Part shown: piece after piece, positions 23,721 to 41,000 of the stretch | Numbering within the stretch: the first letter of the stretch is position 1 | Layout: the number at the start of each line of letters is the position of its first letter | Assembly: GCF_041296385.1 (NCBI RefSeq) | Contig: NC_091014.1 | Span: 54,144,078-54,208,077 of the forward strand | Length of the DNA: 64,000 nt | Direction: 5' to 3' | Source of the DNA: Aphelocoma coerulescens | Lineage: Eukaryota > Chordata > Aves > Passeriformes > Corvidae | Position numbers and translations under genes: made by a program | The notes under the pieces: model-generated | Told to the model about the DNA's origin: nothing | The model's database searches: none | Seen by the model: the letters and a program-made list of their open reading frames with translations, nothing else

Positions 23721-25180
23721 CCCCCTTCATGCACCTGCAAACATCTCCACATCCCCTTTGACCTGTCATTTTACCCAGGGACCCATTCAGCTGTCGCATG
23801 ATCGCCTCCGAAAGCAGCCTGTCCTGTGCACACCAAGAGAGGAAGGAGAGACTGGTGCTTTTACAGGGAGAGGTAAGAGAATTACATTCATGGTTGGTTA
23901 CATGAGCTGAGTTCCCAGGCAGGTGAGTGTAAACTCCCTTTGGGACACAGATGCTCACATGCAGGCACTGACCACACATACAGCATGGAGAATGATCACT
24001 TTATATACAGGCACAAGCTTTAACACAAAGTAGCTGGAAATATTCTTTCTGGACCGGTGTAAAGAAAAAAATAATATAAGGCAGAAACCATAGGCGAGGT
24101 GCACCTTCCTCCTTCTTTTTAAAAATAGAAAACAAAACCTCTGAGAGCTGTTTTTAGTAAGATAATTGAGCATTTGGTGTGTTCTGCCCAATCTCAGATC
24201 TTCTTCAGGCAGAGAAAGAACCTTGAAGCACACAGATCAAGAAATGAAAACTAGGTAGCAACTGGCTGGAAGCCCTTGCAGATTGTAAGGCATCCACCCA
24301 ACTCTTGACTTGAGCACGTTACCTCCCGGCACATCAGAGGCGAGACTGCAAGTACCTGAAGGGGACAGATGACTGATCTTTCATCACAACACAGATCAAA
24401 GGAACTCTAAGATTTAGCCTCCATTGTGCCACCATAAGAACCACCAGGGCATGTACAACTGAGATGGCTGGTCCATCCCCAGGACCTCAGTTCCACCGTG
24501 TGTCAGAGAACGGCTGCACCAAGAGCAAGTGCAACAACAACCCACACCTGCCGAGCTGGTGGGACGGCGAGCGGCGGCCGCGCTTCCGGCTGGGGCAGTG
24601 CCACTGAAAGGGGATCCCCACTTCTGATAAGCAGCGAGGGAGCACGGAAACAATAGGCAGCTTGATGAGAGCTGCTCTACGATACTCCTGAGAAGCCCCA
24701 CAGTCAGCACTGGCCAAAGAGGAAATTGGAGGTTTCCACAGCAACCTGCTCAGGGCACAAAGGCCCAACTGTCTAGGGGAAGCAATGGAGGTGTCTCAGC
24801 ACTCCCATTTTAAGAAGGGACAGCAGTGGAAGGCTGGAGTCTTTCTGAAGCCAAAGTACCTGCCAGAGCATTTCTGTACAGCAGGAGTTTAATTGGGTAT
24901 CAGTCCTGTAACCAGGGAGGAGCAGTGCTAGAGGAGGGAGTTACTGCAGACTTTAGCCTAGCTAAAAGACAAGGCCTTCAACAGGGCAAGAAAGCTGAAG
25001 AAACAGCATTGCACTTGGCTCCCTAATCTTACTAATATAGCACATGACACACAGAATAAAAAATAGTACCCAAACTGGTGGAGACAGCTAAGAAAGTCAT
25101 CTCTCAGGCATGTAGGACTGAGATGAAAGAGAAAGTCAGAGGGGAAAAAACCCCAAATGCATTTAATTTAATTTAATTTA
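23721..25180. other. Spacer between SOX10 and POLR2F, distal part
   Basis: No gene seen. It contains a small CpG-rich island of about 70 bp (24537-24605) with a NotI-type GCGGCCGC and an Ets-like CTTCCGG. A second regulatory element of the Sox10 downstream cluster could lie here, but I cannot place it. An (ATTTA)4 tandem at 25161-25180 sits beside the POLR2F poly(A) site. Confidence 0.5.
25161..25180. repeat. Simple tandem repeat (ATTTA)4
   Basis: Four perfect 5-bp units immediately downstream, in the minus-strand sense, of the POLR2F AATAAA. On the minus strand it reads TAAAT. Confidence 0.9.
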
Positions 25181-25198
25181 AAATAGGGAGATTTAGAA

Positions 25199-25204
25199 TT
25201 TATT
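25199..25204 (-). terminator. POLR2F: POLR2F poly(A) signal AATAAA
   Basis: TTTATT on the plus strand gives AATAAA on the gene strand, 71 bases after the stop codon. This implies an unusually short 3' UTR of about 90-100 nt. Confidence 0.75.
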
Positions 25205-25274
25205 TACACAAATACTAACCAAAATTAGAAACATCCCTGGAAAAAAAACCATGAAAACAATGTCTGGAATCTGA

Positions 25275-29082
<3,808 letters not shown>

Positions 29083-29218
29083 GTTGCCCGCCCGGCGCCC
29101 CCTCACCCGCACTTCCGGGAGCCGCTTCCGGGCGTTGCCGTGACGCCACCGGAAGTTATCCTGCGCCGTTGCCGTGGCGACCGCCGCCGCTTCCCCCGCC
29201 CGGTCGCCTCCCGTGGCG
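29083..29218. promoter_or_regulatory. Bidirectional POLR2F/CIMIP4 promoter in a CpG island
   Basis: Only 136 bp separate the two divergent start codons, inside a CpG-rich island spanning roughly 28700-29560. There is no TATA box. ETS/GABP-type motifs lie at 29111-29118 (ACTTCCGG), 29125-29131 (CTTCCGG) and 29149-29156 (CCGGAAGT). TGACG at 29141-29145 resembles half a CRE. GTTGCC-GT-GGCGAC at 29168-29181 differs by one base from the RFX X-box consensus, and a weaker copy lies at 29134-29147. ETS sites are typical of housekeeping bidirectional promoters; X-boxes mark ciliary genes. Confidence 0.75.
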
Positions 29219-32200
29219 ATGGAGGTGGCGAGGACCGCGGCCCGCGGCGAGTGCTCGGCGGGGGGCAGGCCGGCCCGGTACAGCCCAGGCACCCGGGAGC
29301 TGCTGAGAGGTAACGGCGGAGCGGGGCCGGGGCCGGGCCCGGCTTCTCGGGGCGCTGGGGTCCGGCCGGCCGTGCCTCGCCCCGAAGTGGAGAGTCCCAC
29401 CGCGGGCCGACAACCGGGCGGCCCGTCGCTGGTGTCGCCGCCCCGGCTGGAGTCTCCCAAACCCGCATTTTCCTCTTCGGGTTGGGGTTGTGAGCGGGGA
29501 TGGCCGCAGGGCGGGTTCCGCAGCCCGGTTCTGCTGCCTCTTCACCGACATGTCGTGTTTTCCAGCGATGATGGAGGAGTTGCAGATGACCCATTCTCAG
29601 AAGCGATACCTGATGGACTATGTGAAACGTGAGTGAGGCCCCCTGGCTCTCCTGCCCGCTGGTGTGCTGTGGTGAGGAGCTTTTACATCTTGGCTTGAGA
29701 CGGGGGCATTCGCCCACAGCCTGCTCGGATGGGCAAGTGCTTTAAAACAGCAGCACAGCAGCTGCTGACACATGGGGACAAACGGGGACGAGGTGTCCCC
29801 ACGGGTCAGCCAGGTAACAAGACGCAACGGTGTGGTTTGAACCACAGCCTATCTCGTGCCCAAGGACCAGGGTGAGACATCTGTGGCACTAGGGTCTTCG
29901 TTTGTGATGCTACTGTGGATCAACAGGTAGATCTCCTGGCAATGGCCCAGATCCATCCATCCAGAGTCCCCTCTGTCTGATTTGCTGTTATTTTTGGTTC
30001 ATCCCCCAGGAGGAGATGCCCTGCCCGTTCAGAGATTCCCTCCATCTGGCAAACAGCCAGTGCCCGCTTCCCACACAGCAGCCTGTCAGCCACACAAGCT
30101 TCCAGCTAGACCACTTCTCCGACCTGCCAAGGTCTGCCAGGCAGGAGATGCCTACACCCGAGAGAAGTTCAAGCCACAGCCCACACGTAAGTCAGCAAAC
30201 ATTGCTGATAAATACATGGTGCTGCCTGCAGCCTCTCTTCCCCTTCTCCCCATCCGCTGCCTCAGTCTCAGTAGTGGCAGTGTATCTGAATTGCTCCACG
30301 TCCTTATGCTCTCAGTCTTCAAAGATGCTTTAGAAATGGATCTCTGAGGGAACATCTGCTGTAAGTGCTCGCTGACTTCTGCCTTCTGTGACAGGTGATA
30401 AGGACCTGCACAGTCCTTGAGTAAGAACGGAGCACTATGTGCTCCTAGCACATAAATGTGAACCAAACCTCTGATGTTGGTTTGGTGGGCTCTGGACACC
30501 CGTGTGGTGCTTGCACATAGTCCAGGGATGGACTGACAGTAATGTAACACTTCCTCTGGCACAGTTAGCAGGGAAGCAGTGTGATCAGGCTCCTCCGTGA
30601 GGAGACATGCTGATAATAATTTTTTTTCCTTTGGCATTCACAGGAGATTTGGAAAAGGAGAAGAGAAGACTTCAAAACATCTTAGCAACAGGGAAGGATG
30701 TGGTGGAGGACGAGGTGGAGCAGGTGCTCATTCAGAAAAAAGAAGAGGAGGTAGCTGAGCCTGATCGGTTTGAAGAATGTACGTCCCCATGTCCCCAGGA
30801 GGGAGGCAGGCAGGAAGCCTGGGAAGCCAGCTCCCCCCTAGGGCTGGGGCGGCAGGCTCTGTTGCCAGTAACCTGAAGCCCATTACAGGAGGAGGCACAA
30901 AGCCCAGTTTCCAAGAGAAAGGACTCGCTGCTGTGATGCTGTAATCCAGCCATCCTCACAGAGCTTATCCTGCCGAGGTTTGCTGGCAGGTAGCTCTCTG
31001 GGCTGCCCACACAAAATGCACCCTGCTGGCAGAGGAATAGCCTAGGGATGTGCAGGGATACCTGGGAAGCCAAGCTCAGGTACTGCTGGTCCTTTTCCCA
31101 GCAAGCATGACTGAACACAGACCAGGTCACTTGAGAGCCTGACCACAGTTTGGGCCATTCCACTCCAGGATCACAGCAGTTATACTAGCAAAGCTTAAAT
31201 GTCGAGCAAAATTTTAAGCAGTGAAAGACTTTGGCTTGCAGAGTATACTGGGATAGCAAAACCTTGCCTAATACCTCTCTGTGCTTGAATCTTCAGTGTG
31301 TGTGTACACCCCTGCCAGCCCTTTGCCAGCTGGAGTAGCACAAAGATGGGCAGTGCTAGAATAAAGTGTACAGAAGAGGTGCTTTGGTCCCTGCTGCAGG
31401 GAGCCAGTGCAGCTGGTTTCACATATGCTTGGTAGCCTCCAACAGTTGTCACAAGCTGAGTTATCCTTGACACATCTGTGACAGGATTTGGATAGGCTGG
31501 CTGCAGGTCTGCGCTGCAAAGCGGCAGCTGATGATCCATGCCTGGTCTTGGATGGATACAGGCACTGGGTGATGTGTGTCAACTAATGAACCTCAACAGC
31601 AGGTTCTGTCTCCATCCACAGACTGGTTAAATTGCCCACAAGCAAAAGAGAATTGTCTGTACAAAGAAAACTAGAAAACTACTGTTCCTGGGAGTTGGAA
31701 GTAGTAAGAAGTTGGGCAGAAGGGACATTTCCCATTGTGTAAGGGACTACTGAGGTATTGTGATGACATGTTGAGCAAGATGAGTGTTACAGCAGATTTC
31801 CCTCTGCCCTGGTGGGATTGCTGTTCAAGCAGAGCTAGGAGATTGGGGGTTCAGATCTAGACAGAAATGTGTTTTCTTGCCTTTTGGCTGCATGCTGTTT
31901 CCACAGTTCTTTCTCTTATCCATCAGTGATGAATGAAATTCAAGAGAGGAGGGAATTCCTGGCAGAGATGGAAGCTTTAGGACAGGGCAGGAAGTATCAA
32001 GGGATTGTCCTCACTGAAATCTCACAGGTATGCAAGAGCCTTGGCTGAACAGTGCATGGAGGGAATCCCATGTGTCAGAGATCATAAAGCAGAATCTTCT
32101 CTGGTATCTGAGCAGGGAAGGGGGCAGAGAGCTGCTTCCCTTCATGGCACAGCTCAGGCATTAATTTGGGGAACGGTGGATAGAGGTTTTTCAGCTTTCT

Positions 32201-32425
32201 TTCCATCTCTGCATGTAACTTAATCAGGGAAATAGAGTTTTTGTATTTGAGATTGGGAAAAGAAGAAAAAAAAGCTGCTGGCTTTCTCCCTGCTCAGCTC
32301 TCACCCTTTGTACTTTGCAGAAATTGCATGAGATGGAGATCATTGACAAGAAGAGAAGTGAGGAAATGAGAAAGATCATGACAAAAGCCTTCCCTGTTGG
32401 GAACAAATCCAATCTCCAAGACTAG
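29219..32425 (+). CDS. CIMIP4: UPF0193 family protein EVG1 (C22orf23/CIMIP4)
   Basis: Small vertebrate protein of the UPF0193 family, listed as a ciliary microtubule inner protein; its biochemical role is little known. Exons: 29219-29309, 29566-29628, 30010-30186, 30644-30778, 31927-32027 and 32321-32425 (672 nt, 223 aa; human is about 217). All five introns are GT-AG with consistent phase. The family block YSPGTRELLR runs into MEELQMTHSQKRYLMDYVKR across the first intron, followed by a basic proline-rich middle and a helical, charge-rich C-terminal half (DLEKEKRRLQNILATGK, later QERREFLAEMEALGQGRKYQG). No signal peptide or membrane segment. The start is the first ATG; upstream in-frame codons include a GTG at 29174 but no ATG. 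Divergent from POLR2F, convergent with MICALL1. Confidence 0.95.
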
Positions 32426-32627
32426 GCCAAGGGCAAAACACAAGTGCAATTTGTTCCCACCTACTCTTCCCAGACTCTCAGCATCGAAGGCTGGTCTGTG
32501 TCTGTTTCCAAAGAGGGGGCAGCACCATCTGTTGCCTGAAACTAGAAGGCAGGACCAATTTGTACATAAACAGCACCAGAAGTTGTAAAATCCTTCCCAC
32601 ACACTGGATCCCTTCTTGCTCAATAAT

Positions 32628-32633
32628 ATTAAA
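32628..32633 (+). terminator. CIMIP4: CIMIP4 poly(A) signal ATTAAA
   Basis: The common ATTAAA variant, about 200 bases after the stop codon. No canonical AATAAA lies closer. Confidence 0.6.
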
Positions 32634-32654
32634 GACATAAAAACACATAGCAAC

Positions 32655-33344
32655 AGCTACCAAAACATGACAAAGTAGAGCCTTCTTTTGCCTATGCAGT
32701 GCCTCAGAGTACAGCAATCCATCCACAGAAATGTCATTCTTTCCCATCTACCCAGAGGTGAAGGTTTCTCATGGCAGCATGATGGTAACACACGCTGCCA
32801 CCCACACCTGTAACCTGCTCACTCCTGGCCCTGTGACTCTGGGAATGTCACTGGAGGGAGATGTAACTGCATGGCCTTGCACGATCACGAGCCCCTGGCA
32901 TTGCTGCAGGTCACTGTGACTGCGACCTGCAGCATCAGCAAACCTCTGGTAGCAGTCCCATGGGGCAGGGGCTCCAAGGGGCTGTGCCAAGCAGGGACAG
33001 GGGATTTCAGCCCAGTGCCTGCTGCTCTTTGCTGTGGGCTTGCTGTGATCTTTTGGTTCCCGAAAGCATGGTATGCAGAATAGCCACTCTATTCCCACAG
33101 AGACTGGAAATGGCTGTTTGCTCACCTCCTACATACCTGCACCTCTGTCCTCCAGCAGGCTGAAGCATGACGCCCTGCTTTTCCTGTGCAAATCCCAGCA
33201 TAAAGTCCAGTTTCCGATTTCCTTAAAATCCCATCCTCTGCTTCCTAGCAATTCTCAGCCACTTTCCAAAGCCAGGCAGCATGCCCTGGCCCTGGGACAG
33301 CACGAGTGCAAAAAGGAGCGAGAAACCTAGTCCAGAATAATTTT
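32655..33344. other. Spacer between convergent CIMIP4 and MICALL1
   Basis: About 700 bp between the two predicted cleavage sites. I see no gene, repeat or clear regulatory cluster in it. Confidence 0.6.
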
Positions 33345-35017
33345 TTAAATCCAATGTTTCTTTTATTTCTGTTCAGGTGAATGGAAGTCATGGAGTTAGT
33401 ACAGTATAATTTACAAATCAAACTTCTGACTGGGCGCAGGGCCAAGTGGTGTCAGGCTGCAGCGATCCCAATGGCCTTTGGCAATAGTGATGTGACAGCA
33501 GGCTCTAAAGCAGATTTGTTTCTCCTTGGAGAAGGGTTGTGCTTTGGGATCTCCTCTCCCCTACCACTGCTCATCAGCCCGCGATGGTGGGGGTGAGATG
33601 GCATTACCAGCGCAGAGCTGAGCTGGCCAACTCCCAGCCATGGGGGCCACGCTGGGATTGAGGAGGGGCTCGGGTCCCTCTGGTTTTGGGAAATGAGGAT
33701 CCCTCTCCAGAATGCTACACCAGCCACCTTGCAAGGCACTGCTCTGAGAGCATTTTGGCTAAAGCCAGTTGGGTTTTTAGAAGAGACTGCAGCAGATGGC
33801 TCAGGGCTGGTTATGTCTAATTTGCTAATGAGAAGGCATGATGAACAGCTGACCAACCAAACACCCATGAAACTCTAATTTAGACTGATCCAATAGTTCA
33901 ATAAATAACTTGTCATCTTGGAAGAGAAGGCAGGAAACAAAAATGGAAGGAAGAAAGGATGGTTGGAAGAACACCACCCCCCCCATTCCCTCCTCTGATG
34001 TATACACACGCACACACATGACAAATAAAATAAGGGGTTTAAAGTTTTAGGATGGGTTTGAATTCATCTAGTAAAGGAGGTGTAAAAAATAACCAGTCAC
34101 ATCTGCACACTTACAAAGTATACACAGATGAAGCTGGGTGAAGGTCAGTTGTGACTGTGCCTCTCTCCCCTGCCGCTCAAGGGTGGCACTGGTGAGCAGG
34201 GACACAATTTTAGTGTCCCTTGCCGGCACTGAGTCAATCTTGAGCTTTTCTGCCCTTGCTTGGAAAAGGAACAGGTCCTCCCTCCCCAGGAAGGCAGCAG
34301 AGTCAGCAGTGTTTAGCAGCAGTGGGGTTCCTGAGTAGGGCACGTGAGCTACGTCCTAGCAGCTGTACGCTGTCCCCTTGGGTCCTCTCAGCCTTGGGAC
34401 GGAGCCCACCCACCCCTGGCACTTGAGGGAGGGGACAGCTCAAAATAAATAGGGCACCAGTTGTTTTTTTGGCTATGGCTCTAGAGCCTGGTGATGCAGG
34501 AGTATTTTCTTAACCTTTTAGTTTAGGCCAGTAAAACCCAAAGGATCCTGATTCTAATGTCAGTTTTCTCCTGAAGTTAAAAATGGGAGAGAAAAGGGAC
34601 AAGAGCGGGCAGGCAGGGAGGGACAGGGAAGCCCAGTCCCCTCCTGGCGGAAGTCAGAGGCACGTGGAACTGTCACAGTTAGAGCGGGAGAAGGGACAGG
34701 GTGCAGTTAGTGCAAGTTTTCCCACAAATGCAAAACTCCTTCGCTTGTTCTCAGTTAATGACAATTGGGTAACATATCTGAAAAGCAAATCCATCTTCTC
34801 CCCACCTCGTTGACAAGGCTTCATGGAGGGGATGGCCATGCTCCCCCACAGCCTCGGGAAGGAGAGGGCTTTGGTCATTCTCACCCACTCTGGGCTGAGG
34901 GCTGGCATCTCCCTGGGGTGGCAGCTCCGGTGCCTGGGGAGGGAGCAGGGGGAGAGGCGAGCCAGGGCCAGGGAGAGGCGAGTCGGGGTTCCCTCCCACT
35001 GCTGGTGTTCCCCTGCT
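33345..35017 (-). other. MICALL1: MICALL1 3' untranslated region
   Basis: About 1.67 kb after the TAG stop at 35018-35020, ending at the AATAAA complement at 33362-33367. A short CA-type repeat is at 34003-34018. Extent is inferred from the first good signal found. Confidence 0.65.
33362..33367 (-). terminator. MICALL1: MICALL1 poly(A) signal AATAAA
   Basis: TTTATT on the plus strand. It is the best canonical signal on the gene strand downstream of the MICALL1 stop. Confidence 0.6.
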
Positions 35018-38000
35018 CTAGCTTTTCTCCTTGGGTGACTTGCTCTTGGAGTCATGCTTGTTGCCCAGCAGCTTAAGCACCTTCATGGGCTTGAATTTGC
35101 CTTTCTTCTTGCTCTCAGTCTCCGCTTCCTTGTGAAATTCTGGGGTTGCAAAGGGAAGTTGTTACTGTGGGATGTCAGTAGTTGTACAGACACACGACAA
35201 TGGGCAAGGGTGAGAGCCATGAATCAAAGCCCTCTACTGCATGCACACTTTCTCTGGTAACGGGTGTGCAGCACAACTGTGCCTCTAACTTTATTGTCCC
35301 TACAGGAAAGTCTCCCCAGGCTACACAGAATAGATTCAATCTCTCCTGCACACAATTTCACTAATGGCTCGTGCTGCCCCTTACTGGGGTCAGCAGTGAA
35401 AACATCACTCCAAAAAGCTTCCCATTTGTTTCTTACCTTTCCTTTTAATCATGGCTTCCAACATTTTATCCTCCTCCTCTTCTCTGAAAGAAAGAATGGG
35501 AGAGAGGTCAGGAATTCAGCCCTGAAAACAGCTGCTGCATTGTTTAAGGCTAGAGAGCCTCATACTTAGACCCACAGAGGGGCAGATCCATCACTGTCTT
35601 GTGAGCATTTGCAACCAGCAAGATAAATCCCACATGCTGCACGTGCTGTCCTGTCTTTCCCACACAAGGCATTCAAAGAGACAAGGATTGGGAAGCCTGG
35701 GAAAGACATGAGCAATATGGATATCTTGGGACATCCCCACAAGGCGCTCATGTGGCACTGAGTCAGACAGGCTATGCTTTTCCCTTCTCCCCCAGCCCAC
35801 CCCACTCCTCACTCCTCACTCACCTCTGCCGGTCCTCATCCAGGCAATTCACAATGGCATTCCTCTGCTCAATGATGGTCACCAGCTCCTGCATCAGCAC
35901 CTTCTCCCTCCCTCGGTCCTCCTCGGTCCAGTCCTTCTCTACCCAGCCAAACCCCAAGAAAGGACAGGCAATTACATGGCTGAAGGACCTCCAGCACAAT
36001 CCCTTCTACCCTGGCACATTGAAGGGCTGGTTGGGCTAGCACTGCTGTGGGGACAGAGCCCTGCATGTGGCATTCCATGGGAACAAAAGAAGGATGTCCC
36101 TGCACAAGGCTGGGACACGCACTGAGATGGGACAAAGACTCTAAAGCCAGCTGGTTGCACTGGCATCCCTACAGATCTGCCACTCTTCACCTGAGACCCA
36201 CCTAGAAAGAGGGCAGATGATGCCCAGGGAAAAAATGATCCTTGTGGGTCCCTTCCAACTCAGGATATTCTATGATTCTATGAAAAAAGGAGTAAGCACA
36301 GCCAGAGCGGTGCTTTACCTGGCTTGTTGAGGAGGCACCGCAGTTCATACTCCACATCTGACTGCCGCTGCTCCAGGTTCTGCTGCTTGAAGCTGCAAAG
36401 GAAGGGGGAACTGTTGGGAAGAACTGCAAGGCTCCGGAGAGGCAGAACATTATCCCAAAGTACAGGGTGAGCTTGGAAAGAACCATCAAGATGCTGATCT
36501 TGTCCTGTACAGCCAGGGAGGCAAGGACCAGTAAGGACCAGCCCTGGCTGCTCAAGGCCTTCCTGGAGTAGATGCTGCAGAGGCTCTGGTGACATGCTGT
36601 GGGTCAGTTCTCAGTGCATTTGGACAGATTTGCTTGCCCTTACTCTCTCCCTTTTCTAGGCGAGGAGGCCCTGTCAGGATCTCCCCTGGAAGCACTATTT
36701 CAGGAGGGCTGAGAAAGAGTTCCCCAAGAGAGTGTCAGTGCCTCTGCACACGCCTGCACACACTTACATGTAGATGAGCTCCGACTCGTGGCGCACCAGC
36801 ATGTGCTTCTCGTGGATGAGTTTGAACCAGTCCACAAGCAGGCTGTCCTCAGGGTTGTCTGCCAAGCAAAGGGACAGTTCAGAGCCATTCCCAGCCCTGG
36901 TGGATCCCATCACCCTGCAGCAGCCTTGGCTCTGCCCAGCCAGGGAAGGGGCACTGTGCTAAAGCCAACCCAACCTCAGCCTATTTCTGAGTCTCAGAGA
37001 GACCCTGTCTCTTCTCCAACCGGTTTCCATTCTAGGGACATCTCCATGTTCAGGGTATGGTTGTGACCAATCTTGGAGGCCAGCACAGCCTCTGGTGCTC
37101 TTCCAACCCCAGCATCAGCAGGGAGGAAGTCACTGTTGCTATCTCCTTGCTGGAGAGAGGGCAGCCCCAGAATCAGTCCTGCCCCACACCCACAGACAGC
37201 CTACTCCACATACCATTCTCAGCACTGCGAAGTTTTTCCTCCAAGGCCACCCCACGGTGCTCCAGCTCGTCCAGCTGATGCTCAATGGCATCCATCTCCC
37301 CATAGATGTCTTCCTCAGGGATATACTGATCTGTCTGCACCTGCAAAACCATAAATCAGACACTTTCATTACCACTAGACTCCAGTTTCCAGGGGTAACC
37401 CAAAGGTAACACTAACAAGGGCAGGGGGACAACAGAATATTCCATCTAAGTGTGGATCTGAAATCCCCACCCCACTCTGGAACAAAGGAAGACCATGGTG
37501 CTTTCATGAACAGGGTGTAGCCTACAGGCCCTCCTCCCCAGCCACAGCCAGCTGCTGCAATCCCTGCCCACACATCCATCAGCAGGGTGCCTGCAGACTG
37601 CTACAGCCCTGGGGGATAGCACAGAGCCGGCTTTTCCCTCCTTGCTCCCGAGGGCTCTTTTACCTTGCGTTTGATCAGTGGGAAGCCGTGGCCTGGTGCA
37701 GGAGGACGCACAGGCTTGGAGCCCTTGGGAGGTTTCTTTGCCGAGGGGGAGGCAGCAGGGGATGGCTTCCGATTGAAGGGGTTCTCTTTGCAGGAGGACT
37801 GGAGAGGGTGGACAAAAGCAGATATATGAGCATCCAGGGAAGGGAAGGGATCCCAACAGGTGGGGATGAGCAGACAGGGCAGCAGTAGGGTTTGTCCTGC
37901 CCCACACACTCCTAAAGGAGGAACACAGCACTCATCTCCACAAACACCTAATCAAAAAAACAGCCGTGCTACTTATTTAGCGTCAGTTTCCCTGCTTCTC

Positions 38001-41000
38001 TCTCACAAGCATGGTGAAATATTTTCCTTCGTGGTTCTCTTCCCATTTGCTCAGACTACACGACATCCTGCCTCTTCTCTACCACATGGAGTAGGCAGAG
38101 TACAAGCAGAGCCACCATTTAACACAGCCCTGAAGCTTGCTTTCAGGGGGTCACACACACCACACCTACCAAAGGAGCAAGCCTGGACTCACATTCCCCC
38201 TGTGACCGAGTGATGGACAGGGAAGAAAAGCCCTGTGATCTGGATGGGAGGAAGGTCATCATCTCACCTTCAGCTGTGGTTTAGGTGAGGAAGATGTCTT
38301 GGGGCTCCCAGCACCCCCATCTGAAGCCAAGAGGATGGGTGTAGGGCTAGCCCCAGCCGGAGGCTTGGGAGGCAGCCGGCTGGGGCTGGTCTTTAGGCTG
38401 CCCGTGGAGGTGCTTCTGCTGGTGTGCATGGTGCTGGGCTGTGTCTCCCCACTGAGGCTGGCCAGCTCGCTGGAGGAGGAGAAGGAGGAGTTGGTGGAGA
38501 GGCTGGCTGGGACAGCAGGGCTTTCAGTGGAGGAGACACTGGCCAGTGGTGCATCGGCGCTGGAAGTCTTGGTGGCTGTTGGCATGTGCACAGTGGGCTC
38601 GGAGGAGCTTTTGGGCACTGAGGCCTCATCGGTGTCTCCCAGCACCTTGGCTGAATTCTCAGAGTTGATGCTCTCGAGGCTGAGGGCTGGAGACGGGGTG
38701 GAGGATGATGGCTCAGAGTGTGACAGCCTGGAGATGGGGTGGTGGGCTGCAAAGCAAAGGGAGAGCTCAGGGAGGAATGAAGGGACAGCCAGGAGAGAAG
38801 GGGAGGGTGGCGTACACTGGAGACAGGAGACAGCGCAGTCTTGCCTGCAAATGCTGTGCTCCGGTGGGTAGAGAGGACATGGCTAATGCAACCATCACTG
38901 CATAAAGGCCTGGCCTGCCAGGGTGATGCAGAGGCGCCTGGGAAAGGGGAATCTCCATGGGGACGCACAGGGGCTGCAGAAGAAGGATAAAGGAGCAGGA
39001 GGAAGCTCACCTAGCGGGGAAGCATTGGGGGCTCGTGGAGCTGGCCGCTTCTTTGCCTTTGGACTGCTGGTGGGAGTGATGCCGTACCAGGGGTGGAGAG
39101 GCTTGGCAGCAGTCTCACTCTGCTCCTGCTCAGGTGTGCTCTTTTGGACATCAGCACTTTCCACCTCCTCCCCATCATCTTCCTCAAAGGGGTTGTACGG
39201 TTTGGGCTCTGTGGCATCAGACCTGCTCTCTTCACTCCTGGCTTTCCCCACCTCGTCCCCATCCTCCTCCTCTGAAGTCCTGCTTGGAGTATCATGGCTG
39301 TTGCCTGGGGGAGGAGGGGGTGCTGGCTTCTTCTTGGGCTCTGCTTGCACTAAGGCCATCCATGGTGGGTCCTTGGCTCTTGCAGCAGCTCCACCGCTGG
39401 TAGGAGAGAAAGAGAAATTGAGGTGGCAGAGACAAGGTGGGGTGGCAAGGCACTGGAGAGGGACTTAGCCCTTGGGGGAAAGGAAGCATGGAGCAGGGCG
39501 TTTCCCATGCAGAAGCAGCTTTCTCATCCAAGGATGGCCCTAGGCTTCCCCAGACACAGTGTCTCCCTCTCTGTGAGCAACCCTTAGGGAAGCACAGCCT
39601 GCCTGACTTGCCTGCTGGGCCCAGTGTTTTGGTGTCTGAATATTACAGCTTCCATCTGCTAAGCAGTGGTAAAGGTTGAGCTTTATGGGCATAGCTGGTC
39701 TTCCCTGCCCAACACCTTCCCCAGGACAAACCCTCCACAAGGCAGACAAGTGTCCCCTTCTCAGCACCCACAAGCAGGGCCATTTCAGCAGGCATTTGGC
39801 AATTTGCCTGTGCCTCAGAAACACCTTTCTAAAGCTCTCAAACTCTTCACAAACTCTGAGAGACAAATGCCCTGGGAGGTATGGATGAACACTGTCAGCC
39901 TGACCATGCTGGGCTAGCACCTATTAGAAAAGGGACCTGGTCAAAGCCTATGTCCTCCTAAGAGCAGGAGCTGATGGACGTGGGAGAGAAGACCACAGGT
40001 GTGCTGTCCTCATAGCCCCACCTTTCTATGGAGTTTTCAGGTGATCTGCAAACAGAGGGACGTACCGATCAGAGGAGCAGGGTCTCCCTCGAGGTTTTGG
40101 GACAGGGGGGCTGGGTTCAGGTACCCGACCTAGAAAGACACAGGGTCAGACTGTCACAATACCAAAAGGACATGAAGAAAGAGGTTAAACCAACATGAGG
40201 CACCTCTTAGATATCTTCTCACAGGAAGGTGGCTATTCTCACTCACTGAAGACCTCATGGCATTTCTCCCACAGTCAATGCAGCCAGCTAACTCCAAACA
40301 TCCCCTCTTCCTGTTTACCCCCTCTTCAACCTGGGAGCTGCACCTGGAGAACTGACATGCCCCTCTGTCCCCACACCTGCAAACTCCTCTAGCTCTTCCA
40401 TCTTCCCTCCACACTGGCAGGAACCTTTGAAGAGCTCTGGCGAAATACAAGGGAGCGGACAGGCAGGAAAGCTAGTACGTCTCTCCTCGCTACGGGGATG
40501 GCTGGCAATTGCTGGCAAAGGCCTGGTGTCTGAGCCCAAGATTTATTCGGAGGCAGATAGGAACATCAGGCTTCAGAAAAGGAAGGGAACTCATCCAACC
40601 TGCAGCCAACCACCTTGGCCGCTGAGGATGTGGAGGGTAACCCCTGCCACCACTGTGCCCTCTTACCGTTCACCATGCTGGGCCCACACTCGCTGCCCTC
40701 ACCCTGCAGAGTGGACCTGGGCCGGGGGACAGGGTGGGAGGTTGGAGGGGAGAGGGCAGACGCGTCGGTGGCCCTCCTTGGGGCAGGGGTGGGACGTGAG
40801 TCTCTGAGCCGTCCATCCAGCGGGCTGGCTTTGTCCTGGGTGAGCCCTGCAGGCTTGCTGGGGATTGGAGGCCTGGGGGGAGTTTGGGAGACAGGTGCCC
40901 CACTGCCAGCGTGAGCAGGGGGTGTCGGTGTCTCTGCTTTGCTGGCTGTGCTGTTCTTCTCTGCTGGGCCAGGGAGGCCCTCTGCAGGTGCAGGGGTCTC

